Shown here: one piece after another, positions 1 through 9,133 of the stretch
Layout of the letters: the number at the start of each line of letters is the position of its first letter
How positions within the stretch are numbered: the stretch's first letter is position 1
Assembly: GCA_002339015.1 (NCBI GenBank)
Contig: DDJC01000062.1
Coordinates: 61,906-125,905, forward strand
Source: Burkholderiales bacterium UBA1834
Lineage (GTDB): Bacteria > Pseudomonadota > Gammaproteobacteria > Burkholderiales > Burkholderiaceae_C
Direction of reading: 5' to 3'
Length of the DNA stretch: 64,000 bases
Translations under genes and position numbers: made by a program
The notes under the pieces: generated by a model
Told to the model about the DNA's origin: nothing
The model's input: only the letters and a program-made list of their open reading frames with translations
Database searches by the model: none

Positions 1-2
1 GT

Positions 3-896
3 GGGCTCACCCAGGCGGGGGTCACCTACGTCACGCCGGTCGGGGCGCAGGGCCTCAAGCTGGGCGCCGGCCTGTCGCAGATCCATTACCAGATCGACAA
101 GGACGATTTCCCCACCGACCTTGACGGCCGGGCCACCGCCGCCAGCCTCTACGCGCTGTACCCCTTCGTGCGTTCACGCAACGTCAACCTCTTCGGCCTG
201 GGCAGCTTCGAGCACAAGCGCTTCACCGATGACCAGGGCGGCGTGAGCTACAGCCGCAAGCGCAGCGACGACTGGCAGATCGGCGTGATCGGCGATGCGC
301 GCGACAGCCTGGGCGGCGGCGCCATCAACACCTTCGAGGCGCATTGGCTGCATGGTCGCATCCGCTTCGACACGGGCAGTCTGCCGGACGGCTACAAGCG
401 CAGCTACGACAAGCTCTCCCTGGGCTACTCGCGCCTGCAGAACGTGGTGAGCAACCGCCTGCAGTTCTACGCGCGCTACAAGGGGCAGATCTCGGCCACC
501 AACCTGGACATCTCCGAGCGTTTCGCGGTCGGCGGCCCGCTGGGCGTTCGGGCGTATGCGCCCGGTGTGGCCAGCGCGGACACCGGCCACGTGCTGACGG
601 CCGAACTGCGCTTCTTGCCGCCCGACACCTGGTTCGGCCGCTTCTCGCGCGAACTGGTGTTCAGCACCTTCTATGACTGGGGACAGGCCAAGTTCTCGCA
701 CGATCCCGATTTGCGCCCGGCCGGGCTGGACAACACCGCCACCCTCAGTGCCTATGGCCTGGGGATGGTCTGGGAGCGCCCGGGCGACATCAGCCTGCGC
801 ATGCACCTGGCCTGGCGTGGCACGGGCGATCAACTGGCCGATGGCCGCGAGCGCCAGCAGCCGCGTGCCAACGCGGTGTTGAGCAAGAGTTTCTGA
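3..896 (+). CDS. TpsB/ShlB-FhaC-family outer-membrane transporter, C-terminal part (5' truncated by window edge)
   Basis: The frame is open from base 3 to the TGA ending at 896, giving 297 residues and no start, so the gene begins before the window. The sequence is the C-terminal 16-stranded barrel of the Omp85/TpsB superfamily: alternating hydrophobic strands, a conserved segment FAVGGPLGVRAYAPG (typical of the family loop-6 region with VRGY) and a final strand ending in SKSF with the C-terminal Phe used by the BAM machinery. Family members export one large TpsA partner across the outer membrane. The POTRA domains and the partner would lie upstream, outside the window. The next gene starts 38 bases later on the same strand and may be co-transcribed. 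Family call is confident; the exported substrate is unknown. Confidence 0.85.
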   Translation, partial: GLTQAGVTYVTPVGAQGLKLGAGLSQIHYQIDKDDFPTDLDGRATAASLYALYPFVRSRNVNLFGLGSFEHKRFTDDQGGVSYSRKRSDDWQIGVIGDARDSLGGGAINTFEAHWLHGRIRFDTGSLPDGYKRSYDKLSLGYSRLQNVVSNRLQFYARYKGQISATNLDISERFAVGGPLGVRAYAPGVASADTGHVLTAELRFLPPDTWFGRFSRELVFSTFYDWGQAKFSHDPDLRPAGLDNTATLSAYGLGMVWERPGDISLRMHLAWRGTGDQLADGRERQQPRANAVLSKSF

Positions 897-934
897 GCCT
901 GAGGCAGGGCTTGTCATCAGTTCCGGAGACGACC

Positions 935-1471
935 ATGAACCTACATTCCCTCTCGTGCGCGGCTGTGGCCACCCGCCTGCTGGCCATCGCCCTGGCCTGC
1001 CTGTTGCCCGCGGCTGTTCAGGCGCAAGCCAGTTCACCGACCAACCCGCCCATCGAGCTTCCTCCCACCGAAGAGCGGCCTGCAGCGCCTGGTGCCCAAT
1101 ACACGCCGGCCGCCGAGGCGGCCAGGGCGGCTGCGGGCTCGTCCCTGAACTCGCCGGCCAATGCCGCAGGGCCGACGACGCGCGGCAGCGCCAATCTGGG
1201 GCCACGGCCGGCCGTGGTGACGGTGGGGGGGCGGGCCGCGGGTGATGGCACGCGCGTGCTCAAGGCCCCGGCGGCCTGCACCCCCAAGACCAACAGCCTG
1301 GATTGCGTGGCGGAAACCGGTCAGGCCGGGCAGGGCGCCAACGTGTCCTCGCGTGTTCGCAACAGCGTGATCGGCGAAGTGGGGGCCGGTCGGGCTGCCA
1401 CTGAAGGCGCTGGTGCTGCCAAGCGAGAGGGGCCTTGCACGCCTCAGGCGGGCAAGCTCACTTGCGATTGA
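935..1471 (+). CDS. Small secreted hypothetical protein
   Basis: 178 residues. ATG 935 is preferred over the TTG at 911 because GGAGAC lies five bases before it and the product then starts with a good signal peptide: MNLHSLSC, a hydrophobic core (LLAIALACLLPAAV) and an AQA cleavage site. The mature part is rich in Ala, Gly, Pro and Thr and looks poorly structured. It holds a repeated motif, CTPKTNSLDC near residues 115-125 and CTPQAGKLTC at the end, which may form two small disulfide loops. No family recognised. Position directly after the TpsB gene suggests a shared transcript, but it is far too small to be a normal TpsA exoprotein. Confidence 0.7.
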   Translation: MNLHSLSCAAVATRLLAIALACLLPAAVQAQASSPTNPPIELPPTEERPAAPGAQYTPAAEAARAAAGSSLNSPANAAGPTTRGSANLGPRPAVVTVGGRAAGDGTRVLKAPAACTPKTNSLDCVAETGQAGQGANVSSRVRNSVIGEVGAGRAATEGAGAAKREGPCTPQAGKLTCD

Positions 1472-1530
1472 CGGGGGGAGGGCTTGGCTGAGCACGCCCG
1501 AAGAGCGCGTGCAAAGCGCCCCAACGGAAA

Positions 1531-1556
1531 ACGGCCATCCCGGGTGGAATGGCCGT
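1531..1556 (+). terminator. Possible terminator hairpin after the secreted-protein gene
   Basis: Perfect 8-bp stem ACGGCCAT ... ATGGCCGT with a 10-base loop, 60 bases after the stop codon. The downstream bases (CGTCTCTTG) are only weakly T-rich, so this may be a stabilising hairpin and not a true rho-independent terminator. Confidence 0.4.
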
Positions 1557-1586
1557 CGTCTCTTGAAATAACCCTCCCTGGGATAT

Positions 1587-1613
1587 CCCGGAAGCTTGCA
1601 GCAAGCTTCCGGG
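1587..1613. repeat. Perfect 13-bp inverted repeat around one base
   Basis: Arms CCCGGAAGCTTGC and GCAAGCTTCCGGG flank a single A at 1600. As RNA it would fold as a very stable hairpin. A TATTTTTTT run follows about 15 bases later. It could serve as a terminator or as a protein-binding palindrome. Confidence 0.75.
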
Positions 1614-1955
1614 TCCAGTCCTCTGCAGTATTTTTTTGGTTGTTCCCGAAGGAACTGATGACAGCGCTTGCTTTAGGACGACGACGGATGTCACAGATTT
1701 GCCACTTCTGCAGCCTTGCCAGCATCCCGGTGTCCGGGATCTCTTGCTAGACTTACAGACGTTTACGTTTCTGTGCGTCGGCGCCTGCTTTTTTTAGAAT
1801 GAAGCCATTGTCTGGCACGGGGCTTGACACAGTCTTTAAGGGGGCCTGAAAGTTCCTTAAATTGCCTGAAACATCAAGGGTGCACACCGATTCGGCGATG
1901 ATGCGCCCATGCGACCAGGGGGTCTGTGTCGTCGATGAGATGAGAAGAGGGTTCT

Positions 1956-4517
1956 TTGTCTCGCAGCTACCGCTTTGACCGATTCGAACTGCGCCCCGCC
2001 GAACGTCTGCTGTACGTTCAGGGAGACCCCGCCCCCTTGGGGTCCCGGGCGATCGACCTGTTGCTGGTGCTCGTGGAACGCCATGGTTGCCTGGTGACCA
2101 AGCACGAACTGCTTGACCTGGTGTGGCCGGGCGTGGTTGTGGAGGAGAACAACCTGCAGGTACAGGTGTCTACCCTGCGCAAGGTGCTGGGGGCGCGGTC
2201 CATCGTCACCGTGCCGGGGCGTGGCTACCGCTTCGTCGAGCCCGTGGTGGTGGACACCGGGGCCCCGACCGGACCGCCGCCCACTGCACGCACCTACGAT
2301 TCCGTCGAAGCCTTGTGGGCAGCCGCGACCGCGGATTCTCCCTTGTCGGTGCTGCCGGCCCTGCCTTCGCGCATCCTCGGGCGCGACCGTGACCTGGCGG
2401 CCCTGGAAGACTTGGCCGACCGCCCGCTGGTGACCATCGTCGGGCCCGGCGGGATCGGCAAGACCGCCCTGGCCCTGGCCGCAGCCCATGCCGCTCAGCG
2501 GCGCACGCGTGATGGCGTGGCCTGGGTGGAACTGGCGGCCATCACCGACCCAGCCCTGGTGGTCACGGTGGTGGCTCAGGCCCTGGGCCTGCCCACCAAC
2601 GCCGATGCGCCCCTGGCGTCCCTGCTGGTGGGCCTGCGCCCACTGAACGTGATGCTGGTGCTGGACAACGCAGAGCACCTGCTCGAGGCAGTCGCGCACC
2701 TGGTCAAAGCCATCGTCGAGGCGGCGCCCCAGGTGCGGGTCCTGGTCACGAGCCAACTGGCCCTGAAGGTGCCGGCCGAGCAGGTCTTCCGCCTCAATGC
2801 CCTGTCGGTGCCGGAACACGGCGCCTCGATGGACGAAGCGCTGGCGCACGGTGCCGTGGCGCTGTTCGTGGACCAGGCCCAGGCGGCCGACCGGCGCTTC
2901 GCGCTGGCCGATGCCAATGTCGCCATGGTCATCGCCCTGTGCCATCGACTCGACGGCGTGGCCCTGGCCATCAAGCTGGCGGCTTCGCGCATGCCCTTGC
3001 TCGGTCTGCAGGGCATCTGGATGCGGCTGGACGAGCGCTTTCGCCTGCTGGCCAGCCGTGGCACTCAGAACCTGCTGCCCGCCCGTCACCAGACCCTGCT
3101 GGCCGCGCTCGAATGGAGCCATGATTTGCTGGGCCCCGACGAGCAGGCGGTGTTCCGCCGGCTCAGCGTGTTTTCGGGCGGTTTCTCGCTGGCGCTGGCC
3201 AGCGTGGTCACCAGCGACGATCGCCTGGACGAATGGACCGTGATCGACCTGCTCGGCGAGCTGGTCGACCGCTCCCTGGTGTCGGTCGATGCCGTCCTGG
3301 AGGGCGCGGACGCCCCCCGTTATCGCCTGCTGGAGAGCACCCTGGCCTTCGCCGAGCTCAAACTGGCCGACTCCAGCGAGCGCGAAGCAATGGCGCAGCG
3401 CCATGCCCGTGCCGTGGCCGGCCTGATGGACCGCGCCTACGAAGACTACTGGGCCATGCCGGACAACGCCTGGCTCAACACCTACGGCCCCGAGATCGAC
3501 AACGTGCGCAAGGCACTGGAGTGGGCGCGCCAGCACGATCCGGCCTTGGCCGTGACCCTGGTGGGTGCTGCCAGCGTGTTGTTCCTGTTGCTGGGCCTGG
3601 CGCCCGAATGCCGCCAGCACGCGCTGGCGTTGCAGGTGCAGGCCGAATCGATGCCGCCCAGCGAACCGCTGGCGCGGTACTGGGTCGAGCGCAGCCGCCT
3701 GCATTGGGGCATCTCCAATGGCCTGATGCACGAGTTCGCCTTGCGTGCCGCCTCCCAGTGCCGTGACGTGGGCGATCAGCGCGGCCTGTACATGGCGCTG
3801 CGCTGCCAGGCTGGCAGCGGCGTGGCCTCGCCGCAGGATGCCATGGGCCTGCTTGACGAGATGGCCCGCCTGGAACACCCCAGCTGGCCGGTACGCCTGA
3901 AGCTGCAGCGCCTGCTCGCCGAAGTGGGCGTGCTCAAAGCGAGCGATTTCATGATCGAGGCACGCCTGGTATGCGAAACCTTGCTGATCCGTGCCCAGGC
4001 CGCCGGGCTGGAGGCCGTGGTCTCGGCCGTGCTGAGCGATCTGGCCGCCGTGAGCCTGGCGCTGGGTGACACCGATGCCGCCATCCGGGCCTGTCGCAAG
4101 CTGCTGTCCCGCGGGCGTCACCGCCGCGACAACTTCGTGCTCCATGCACTGGCCATCGTGGCCAGCGCCTCGCTGATCCAGGGCGATGCGCACCAGGCCC
4201 GGGGTTCGTTGACCGACTTCGTGGCGGCCTCGCGCAGCCGTGACTGGGAATGGCTGGGCCTGTATTCCGGACTGCTGGCGCTGCTGGCCGCCGTGGAAGG
4301 GCGCCACGAGGCTGCCGCCCGCGTGCTGGGCCATGCCGACCAGGCCTACCGGCAACTGGGTTCGCGCGATGCTCACGCGCTCAAGGCACGCGCCCAGGCC
4401 AAGGCCCTGATCCAGAAAGTCCTTGACGCCGCGGCCATCGAGCGGCTGAGCGCCGAGGGGGCTGACATGGACCCTGAAACGCTGTGCGCCTGGGCCCTGG
4501 CGCGCGAAGATTCATGA
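1956..4517 (+). CDS. Winged-helix transcriptional regulator fused to a STAND-type ATPase
   Basis: 853 residues from a TTG at 1956; the run GAGAAGAGG sits five bases before it and an upstream in-frame ATG (1935) is closed by a stop, so TTG is well supported. Residues 1-98 are an OmpR/PhoB-like winged helix (LGSRAIDLLLVLVERHG, then VVEENNLQVQVSTLRKVLG and GRGYRFV). An NB-ARC/STAND-like ATPase follows, with Walker A GPGGIGKT at 163-170 and Walker B VMLVLDN at 232-238. The C-terminal half is helical and probably TPR-like. Such proteins act as ATP-gated one-component regulators; the effector is unknown. A nucleotide-cyclase ATPase follows 87 bases downstream on the same strand, suggesting a linked signalling pair. 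Confidence 0.85.
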   Translation: MSRSYRFDRFELRPAERLLYVQGDPAPLGSRAIDLLLVLVERHGCLVTKHELLDLVWPGVVVEENNLQVQVSTLRKVLGARSIVTVPGRGYRFVEPVVVDTGAPTGPPPTARTYDSVEALWAAATADSPLSVLPALPSRILGRDRDLAALEDLADRPLVTIVGPGGIGKTALALAAAHAAQRRTRDGVAWVELAAITDPALVVTVVAQALGLPTNADAPLASLLVGLRPLNVMLVLDNAEHLLEAVAHLVKAIVEAAPQVRVLVTSQLALKVPAEQVFRLNALSVPEHGASMDEALAHGAVALFVDQAQAADRRFALADANVAMVIALCHRLDGVALAIKLAASRMPLLGLQGIWMRLDERFRLLASRGTQNLLPARHQTLLAALEWSHDLLGPDEQAVFRRLSVFSGGFSLALASVVTSDDRLDEWTVIDLLGELVDRSLVSVDAVLEGADAPRYRLLESTLAFAELKLADSSEREAMAQRHARAVAGLMDRAYEDYWAMPDNAWLNTYGPEIDNVRKALEWARQHDPALAVTLVGAASVLFLLLGLAPECRQHALALQVQAESMPPSEPLARYWVERSRLHWGISNGLMHEFALRAASQCRDVGDQRGLYMALRCQAGSGVASPQDAMGLLDEMARLEHPSWPVRLKLQRLLAEVGVLKASDFMIEARLVCETLLIRAQAAGLEAVVSAVLSDLAAVSLALGDTDAAIRACRKLLSRGRHRRDNFVLHALAIVASASLIQGDAHQARGSLTDFVAASRSRDWEWLGLYSGLLALLAAVEGRHEAAARVLGHADQAYRQLGSRDAHALKARAQAKALIQKVLDAAAIERLSAEGADMDPETLCAWALAREDS

Positions 4518-4549
4518 AGAACAGGGCTTCGTCAGGACGCGTACACTGA

Positions 4550-4578
4550 GCCCCATGCTGCACCTGGGCCCCATGCTG
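4550..4578 (+). repeat. 11-bp direct repeat before the cyclase gene
   Basis: GCCCCATGCTG occurs at 4550-4560 and again at 4568-4578 (18-base period). It lies just upstream of the start of the next gene. Function unknown; it could be chance in GC-rich sequence. Confidence 0.5.
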
Positions 4579-4604
4579 GTGCCTTGCCAACCGGTCGGAT
4601 ACAG

Positions 4605-7600
4605 ATGAAGCCGCTCTTCTCGTGGCTCCAGAGCGTCGGGCTCCTGCACCTTGAGCCCGTGCTGCTGGCCAATGACATCGCCGAAGATGTGCTGACCAGC
4701 CTGAACGAGCAGGATCTGGAGAAGCTCGGCCTGTCCATGGGCGATCGCAAGCGCCTGCTCAAGGCGATCGCCGAGCTCGCCAAGGCAGAGTCCGCAGACT
4801 CACCGCTCATCGCGCCAGTGGCCCCGCGCGGCCATGTCGGCGAGCTGCGCCAGCTCACCATCATGTTCTGCGACCTCGTCAACTCCACCGTGCTGTGCGA
4901 GCGCCTGTCGCCCGAGCAGTGGCGCGAGGTGGTGCTGGCCTACCAGCAGGCCTCGGTCGCGGTGATCGAACGCTACGGCGGCGCCATCGCGCAGTACCTG
5001 GGCGACGGCCTGCTGGTGTACTTCGGCCATCCCCAGGCGCACGAGGACGCGCCCGAGCGCGCCGTGCGCACCGGCGTGGCGTTGATCGGGGCGATCCGCC
5101 AGCTGCACCTTGAGCCTGTGCAGGCCCAGGGCATGCACCTGTCCGTGCGCATCGGCATCCACACCGGCCAGGTGGTGATCGGCGACATCGGGGCGGGTGC
5201 GCGCCGTGAGCTGCTGGCCCTGGGCGACACACCCAACCTGGCCGCACGCCTGCAGGGTCTGGCCCAGCCGGACACCCTCGTCATCAGCGATGCCACGCGC
5301 CTGCTGGCCGGCGGCAGCTTTGCCTACGCCGATCTCGGGCGCCATGAACTCAAGGGCGTGCGCGAGCCGAAACAGGTCTGGCAGGTGCTGGACGTGCTGC
5401 AGACCGCCAGCCGCTTCGATGCGGCCACCAGTGCCGGCCTCACACCCCTGGTGGGCCGTGCCAGCGAGCTGGCCCTGCTGACCGAGCGCTGGCAGCTGGC
5501 CAGCCAGGGCCGTGGCCAGACCGTGCTGCTCTCCGGCGAGGCGGGCATCGGCAAGTCGCGCATGCTCAAGGAGCTGTGCGACCGGCTGGGCAATGCCGGG
5601 CTCAACGCAGTGCGGGTGCAATGCTCGGCCCACCACCTCAGCAGCGCCTTTCACCCCAGCATCGACAACATCGAGCGCTCGCTGCGCCTGACGCGAGAGC
5701 AACCGTTGGCGCTGCGGCTGGATCGCCTTGATGCGTTCTTGATAGGCGAATTGGGGCTGCCCCGTGCCCAGGTGGCGGTGCTGGCCTCGATGCTGTCGAT
5801 GGCCAACGAGGAACGCTACGGCCCCATCGTCGACAGCGCCTATGAACGCGAGCGCGAAACCATCGCCGCGCTGGTGGACCTGATCCGGGCGCGCGCACGC
5901 CAGGCCCCCACGGTGATGATCTACGAAGACGCGCACTGGGCCGATCCGGCCTCGGTCGCGATGCTGCACGAACTGATCGACCGCACCACCGACGTGCCTC
6001 TGCTGCTGGTGATCACGCACCGGCCGGAGTTCGACTTGCCGCCCTCGCTCAAGGCGCGAGGCCACGTCACCTCGCTGAAGGTGCCCTCGCTGCGCCGCGA
6101 CGAGGTGGCTTCGCTGGTGATGCGGCTGGCGGGCGACAGCCCGCTGCCCGATGACCTGGCCCAGCACATCGTGAGCAAGACGGACGGCGTGCCGCTGTTC
6201 GTCGAGGAACTCACGCGCTGGATCCTGGAAAGCCCGATCAGCGCCGACGGTCGCCGCAAGGAGGTGCCCGCCACCCTGCGCGATTCCCTGATGGCGCGCC
6301 TGGACCGCCATGCGCAGGCCAAGGAGATCGCGCAGATCGGCGCAGTGATCGGCCGCGAGTTCAGCCGCGACCTGGTCGAGGCCCTGGCCAACATGCCGCC
6401 GCGCAGTCTGAGCGAGGCCCTGCGCGCGCTGACGCAGTCGGGCCTGGCGCTGGAGCAGGTAGGGCACCAGGGCATCATCTACACCTTCAAGCATGCGCTG
6501 GTGCAGGACGCCGCCTACGATTCCCTGCTCACGCCGCGCCGCGAGGCCCTGCACGGCGCCATCGTGACGGTGCTGCAGGAGCGCTTCTCGTCCGTGGCCG
6601 AGGCCGAGCCGGAACTGCTGGCCCGGCATGCCAGTGCCGCGCGGCAGCCGCGGGTGGCCATTCCCTATTGGCGTCGCGCCAGCGAACTGGCGGTGCAGCG
6701 CCTGGCCTTGCAGGAGGCCGCCGCGCACCTGGGGGCCGGTCTCAAGGCCTGCGCCTCCTTGCCGCCATCGCCAGAGCGCAATCAGATCGAGCTGCAACTG
6801 CAGGCCTCGCTGGGCACGGCCCACATGCTGGGCCGGGGCTGGGCGGCCAAGGAGGTCTCGCATGCGTTTGCCCGCGCCAACGAGCTGGCCAGCGCGGCCG
6901 ATCAGCTCGAAGAGGCCATCTGGCCGCTGTGGGGCGTGTGCATCTATCACCTGGTGCATGGCGAGATCAACCGCGCGGTGGCCATCGGTCAGCGCATGAT
7001 GACGGTGGCGCGCCAGTCCAGCAGCCGCAACGCCTGGCTGGTGGCCAACATGATCCAGGTGCAGCTGTGCATGTACAGCGGGCAGTTCGACCAGGTGCAG
7101 AGCCATGTGGAGCAGGTCGAACACCGTTACTGCGACCCGCAGGACCGGGCCCTGATCGCGCTGTACTCCACTGATCTCAAGCTGGTGTCCATGGTGCATG
7201 GCGCTCAGACGCGCTGGTTCATGGGCCTGGAAGACGACGCCGATGCCCTGTGCGCCGAGCAGGAGCACTTCGCGGCCCGTCTGAACCATCCATATTCCAC
7301 GGCCTGGACCCTGACCTGGGGGGCCATGTCCTACCTGCACCGGGGCCGTGTCGACGAGTTGCTGGTGCGCGTGGAAGAGGGGCTGCGCCTGGCGCAGAAG
7401 CACGGGTTTGCCTACGTGGCCGGCATGGCCATGATCAGCAAGGGCTGGGCCCTGGCCCGCAAAGGCCAGCAGGACGAAGGCATCGCGCTGATGAAGGAGG
7501 GGCTGACGGCTTTCCGCGCCACCGGGGCTGGCATCGCCGTGCCCTTCTTCCTGGCGCTGCTGGCCGAAGCCTTGGGTCGGGCCGGGTTGCGGGCCGAAGG

Positions 7601-7871
7601 CCTGGCGCGCATCGAAGAGGCCCAACAGCTCACGCAGGCCGGCGGCGAGTGCTGGCATTCTGCGGAGCTGCACCGCATCAAGGGCGGGCTGCTGGCGATG
7701 GGACCCGAGCCTGATCTGGCTGGGGCCGAGTCCAGCATCCGCCATGCCCTGGCGGTGGCTTCTGCCCAGCAGGCGCATGCCTGGCGGCGGCGTGCGCTGC
7801 ATGATCTGAGGGGCTTGCTGCAATCGCAGCACCGGCACGACGAAGCCCAGGCGCTGCTGGTGGCGGTGTGA
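4605..7871 (+). CDS. SAM domain-class III nucleotide cyclase-AAA/STAND ATPase-TPR signalling protein
   Basis: 1,088 residues from ATG 4605; a TTG at 4584 is in frame but the SAM domain begins at the ATG (MKPLFSWLQS). Residues 1-62 form a SAM domain (LNEQDLEKLGLSMGDRKRLL). The class III adenylate/guanylate cyclase domain follows: metal-binding Asp90 in LTIMFCDLVNST, Asp134 in YLGDGLLVYF, and the NLAARL segment that carries the transition-state Asn/Arg, so it looks catalytically competent. An ATPase module follows with Walker A GEAGIGKS at 311-318, then a long helical TPR-like region. Predicted to make cAMP or cGMP in response to ATPase/TPR-sensed input; the cyclase product cannot be told from sequence alone. 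Cytoplasmic, with no membrane segment. Confidence 0.88.
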   Translation: MKPLFSWLQSVGLLHLEPVLLANDIAEDVLTSLNEQDLEKLGLSMGDRKRLLKAIAELAKAESADSPLIAPVAPRGHVGELRQLTIMFCDLVNSTVLCERLSPEQWREVVLAYQQASVAVIERYGGAIAQYLGDGLLVYFGHPQAHEDAPERAVRTGVALIGAIRQLHLEPVQAQGMHLSVRIGIHTGQVVIGDIGAGARRELLALGDTPNLAARLQGLAQPDTLVISDATRLLAGGSFAYADLGRHELKGVREPKQVWQVLDVLQTASRFDAATSAGLTPLVGRASELALLTERWQLASQGRGQTVLLSGEAGIGKSRMLKELCDRLGNAGLNAVRVQCSAHHLSSAFHPSIDNIERSLRLTREQPLALRLDRLDAFLIGELGLPRAQVAVLASMLSMANEERYGPIVDSAYERERETIAALVDLIRARARQAPTVMIYEDAHWADPASVAMLHELIDRTTDVPLLLVITHRPEFDLPPSLKARGHVTSLKVPSLRRDEVASLVMRLAGDSPLPDDLAQHIVSKTDGVPLFVEELTRWILESPISADGRRKEVPATLRDSLMARLDRHAQAKEIAQIGAVIGREFSRDLVEALANMPPRSLSEALRALTQSGLALEQVGHQGIIYTFKHALVQDAAYDSLLTPRREALHGAIVTVLQERFSSVAEAEPELLARHASAARQPRVAIPYWRRASELAVQRLALQEAAAHLGAGLKACASLPPSPERNQIELQLQASLGTAHMLGRGWAAKEVSHAFARANELASAADQLEEAIWPLWGVCIYHLVHGEINRAVAIGQRMMTVARQSSSRNAWLVANMIQVQLCMYSGQFDQVQSHVEQVEHRYCDPQDRALIALYSTDLKLVSMVHGAQTRWFMGLEDDADALCAEQEHFAARLNHPYSTAWTLTWGAMSYLHRGRVDELLVRVEEGLRLAQKHGFAYVAGMAMISKGWALARKGQQDEGIALMKEGLTAFRATGAGIAVPFFLALLAEALGRAGLRAEGLARIEEAQQLTQAGGECWHSAELHRIKGGLLAMGPEPDLAGAESSIRHALAVASAQQAHAWRRRALHDLRGLLQSQHRHDEAQALLVAV

Positions 7872-7889
7872 CCGCCGAAGGCGCGGGGC

Positions 7890-9122
7890 TCAGGCGCGGG
7901 CCTGGGCGTCGCTCATGATCTGCTGCATGTTCTCGGGGCTGAAGAAATCAGCCGGCGAGACGGTCTGGCCGAACAGCCCGAAGTAGCGGTCGATCTGCGG
8001 CTGGTTGCCCGCCAGCGCGCCGAGCAGTTGCACCAGCTCGGGCGGCGGGGGCGTCAGTTCGGCCATCTGCTGGGCGAACAGGTGCCAGGGCACGGCGGTG
8101 GCGTCGCGCTGGGCGGCGTAGTCGGCCAGGGCCTTGTCCAGCGACGCCTCTCCACTGAAGGCCTGGTGCAGTGCCTGCGACAGGTGTTCGGCATCACGCA
8201 GGGCGTTGGTGATGCCAGCTGCGGTGATCGGGTCGAAGGTGATGCCGGCATCGCCCACCAGGGCCCAGCCGCGCCCCGAAGCCTGGCGGGCGCCTGTGGC
8301 GATGGACACGCGCAGCCAGTCGGTCTCGCGGCGCCCGGCTTTCAGGCGCGCGGCCAGGTCAGGGGCCATGGCAGTCAGCTCGTCCAGGATCAGGGGCTCC
8401 AGCCCCTCCCGCTCGGTGCGCTGCTCGCGGCCGGGCAGGATGACGCCGCTCATGACAAGGCCATCGTTGGTCTGCCAGGCATAGCCCATGCGCTCGGGGC
8501 GGGAGTAGAACTCCACGCCGTCCATCGGCACGCCGCTGAAGTAGGCGAACACGTTGACCGAGCACTGCGCGCGCGAGAACTCGTGGGCACTGGGGCTGTT
8601 CACCGCGCGTGCGACGCGCGAACCGCGGCCATCGGCGCCGATGACGCAGCGTGCACGGATGGTGAGCGGGCTGCCATCGGCCTGCTTGCACTGGATGCCA
8701 TTGACCACGCCGTCGGCATCGCGGGTGACATCCTGGAAGGTGATGTTGTCGCGCAGTTGGGCACCAGCCTGGCTGGCAGCATCACGCAGCACTTGGTCGA
8801 GCACCCTGCGACGCGGTGCCATGGCGGCCTGCGCCTGTGTGTGCGGCGGGTGGCCGCTGAGCACCAGATCGCCCAGGTCGAGGCTGAAGTGGGTCAGCAG
8901 GGGGGTGCCGGCGCGCTGCAGGGCGTCCAGCAGGCCCCACGATTGCAGCAAGTCGACGCCAGCGTGCCACACCAGGTGGGTGGACAGCTTCATGTCGCTG
9001 GGGAAGGTGTCCTGGTCCACGACCAGGACGCGGTGCCCCTGACGCGCCAACAGCATCGCTGTCGCCGCGCCGGCGCATCGCCCGCCCACCACCACCGCAT
9101 CGACCGAAACTGCATCGACCAT
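7890..9122 (-). CDS. FAD-dependent monooxygenase (geranylgeranyl-reductase/halogenase-like fold)
   Basis: 410 residues. ATG at 9122 is chosen because it leads into the Rossmann strand; a longer start at 9137 would overlap the upstream stop. N-terminal dinucleotide motif is VVVGGRCAGAATAMLLA, a GxCxG variant seen in the geranylgeranyl reductase and tryptophan halogenase-like group, followed by VLVVDQ for the FAD ribose. The second FAD motif GWALVGDAGITFDPITAAGI lies near residue 285-305. The halogenase signature WxWxIP is not seen, so hydroxylation or oxidation is more likely than chlorination. It begins 11 bases after the ThDP-enzyme gene on the same strand, so the two are almost surely one transcript. 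Probable tailoring enzyme of the 7.9-13.7 kb cluster. Confidence 0.85.
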   Translation of the reverse strand: MVDAVSVDAVVVGGRCAGAATAMLLARQGHRVLVVDQDTFPSDMKLSTHLVWHAGVDLLQSWGLLDALQRAGTPLLTHFSLDLGDLVLSGHPPHTQAQAAMAPRRRVLDQVLRDAASQAGAQLRDNITFQDVTRDADGVVNGIQCKQADGSPLTIRARCVIGADGRGSRVARAVNSPSAHEFSRAQCSVNVFAYFSGVPMDGVEFYSRPERMGYAWQTNDGLVMSGVILPGREQRTEREGLEPLILDELTAMAPDLAARLKAGRRETDWLRVSIATGARQASGRGWALVGDAGITFDPITAAGITNALRDAEHLSQALHQAFSGEASLDKALADYAAQRDATAVPWHLFAQQMAELTPPPPELVQLLGALAGNQPQIDRYFGLFGQTVSPADFFSPENMQQIMSDAQARA

Positions 9123-9133
9123 AGAAAGAGACC

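Larger units (their letters stand above)
1472..1955. other. Gene-free stretch with three hairpins
   Basis: No convincing gene. It contains a stem ACGGCCAT/ATGGCCGT (1531-1556), a perfect 13-bp inverted repeat with one central base (1587-1613) followed by a T-run at about 1630-1636, and a 7-bp stem ATCCCGG/CCGGGAT with loop TGT (1724-1740). A TTGACA lies at 1824-1829, but I see no convincing -10 at standard spacing. A short frame at 1484-1750 lacks a ribosome site and coding character. Confidence 0.6.

Noticed and set aside
1484..1750. 88-residue frame in the first large gap
   Set aside because: No ribosome site, interrupted by hairpins, no similarity recognised.
1857..4376. 839-residue open frame antisense to the winged-helix regulator gene
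   Set aside because: Shadow of GC-rich coding DNA; composition is Gln/His/Arg/Gly-rich, no family motifs, no ribosome site. The sense frame has clear domains.
4800..7838. 1,012-residue open frame antisense to the cyclase gene
   Set aside because: Same cause. The sense protein has intact SAM, cyclase and ATPase motifs.
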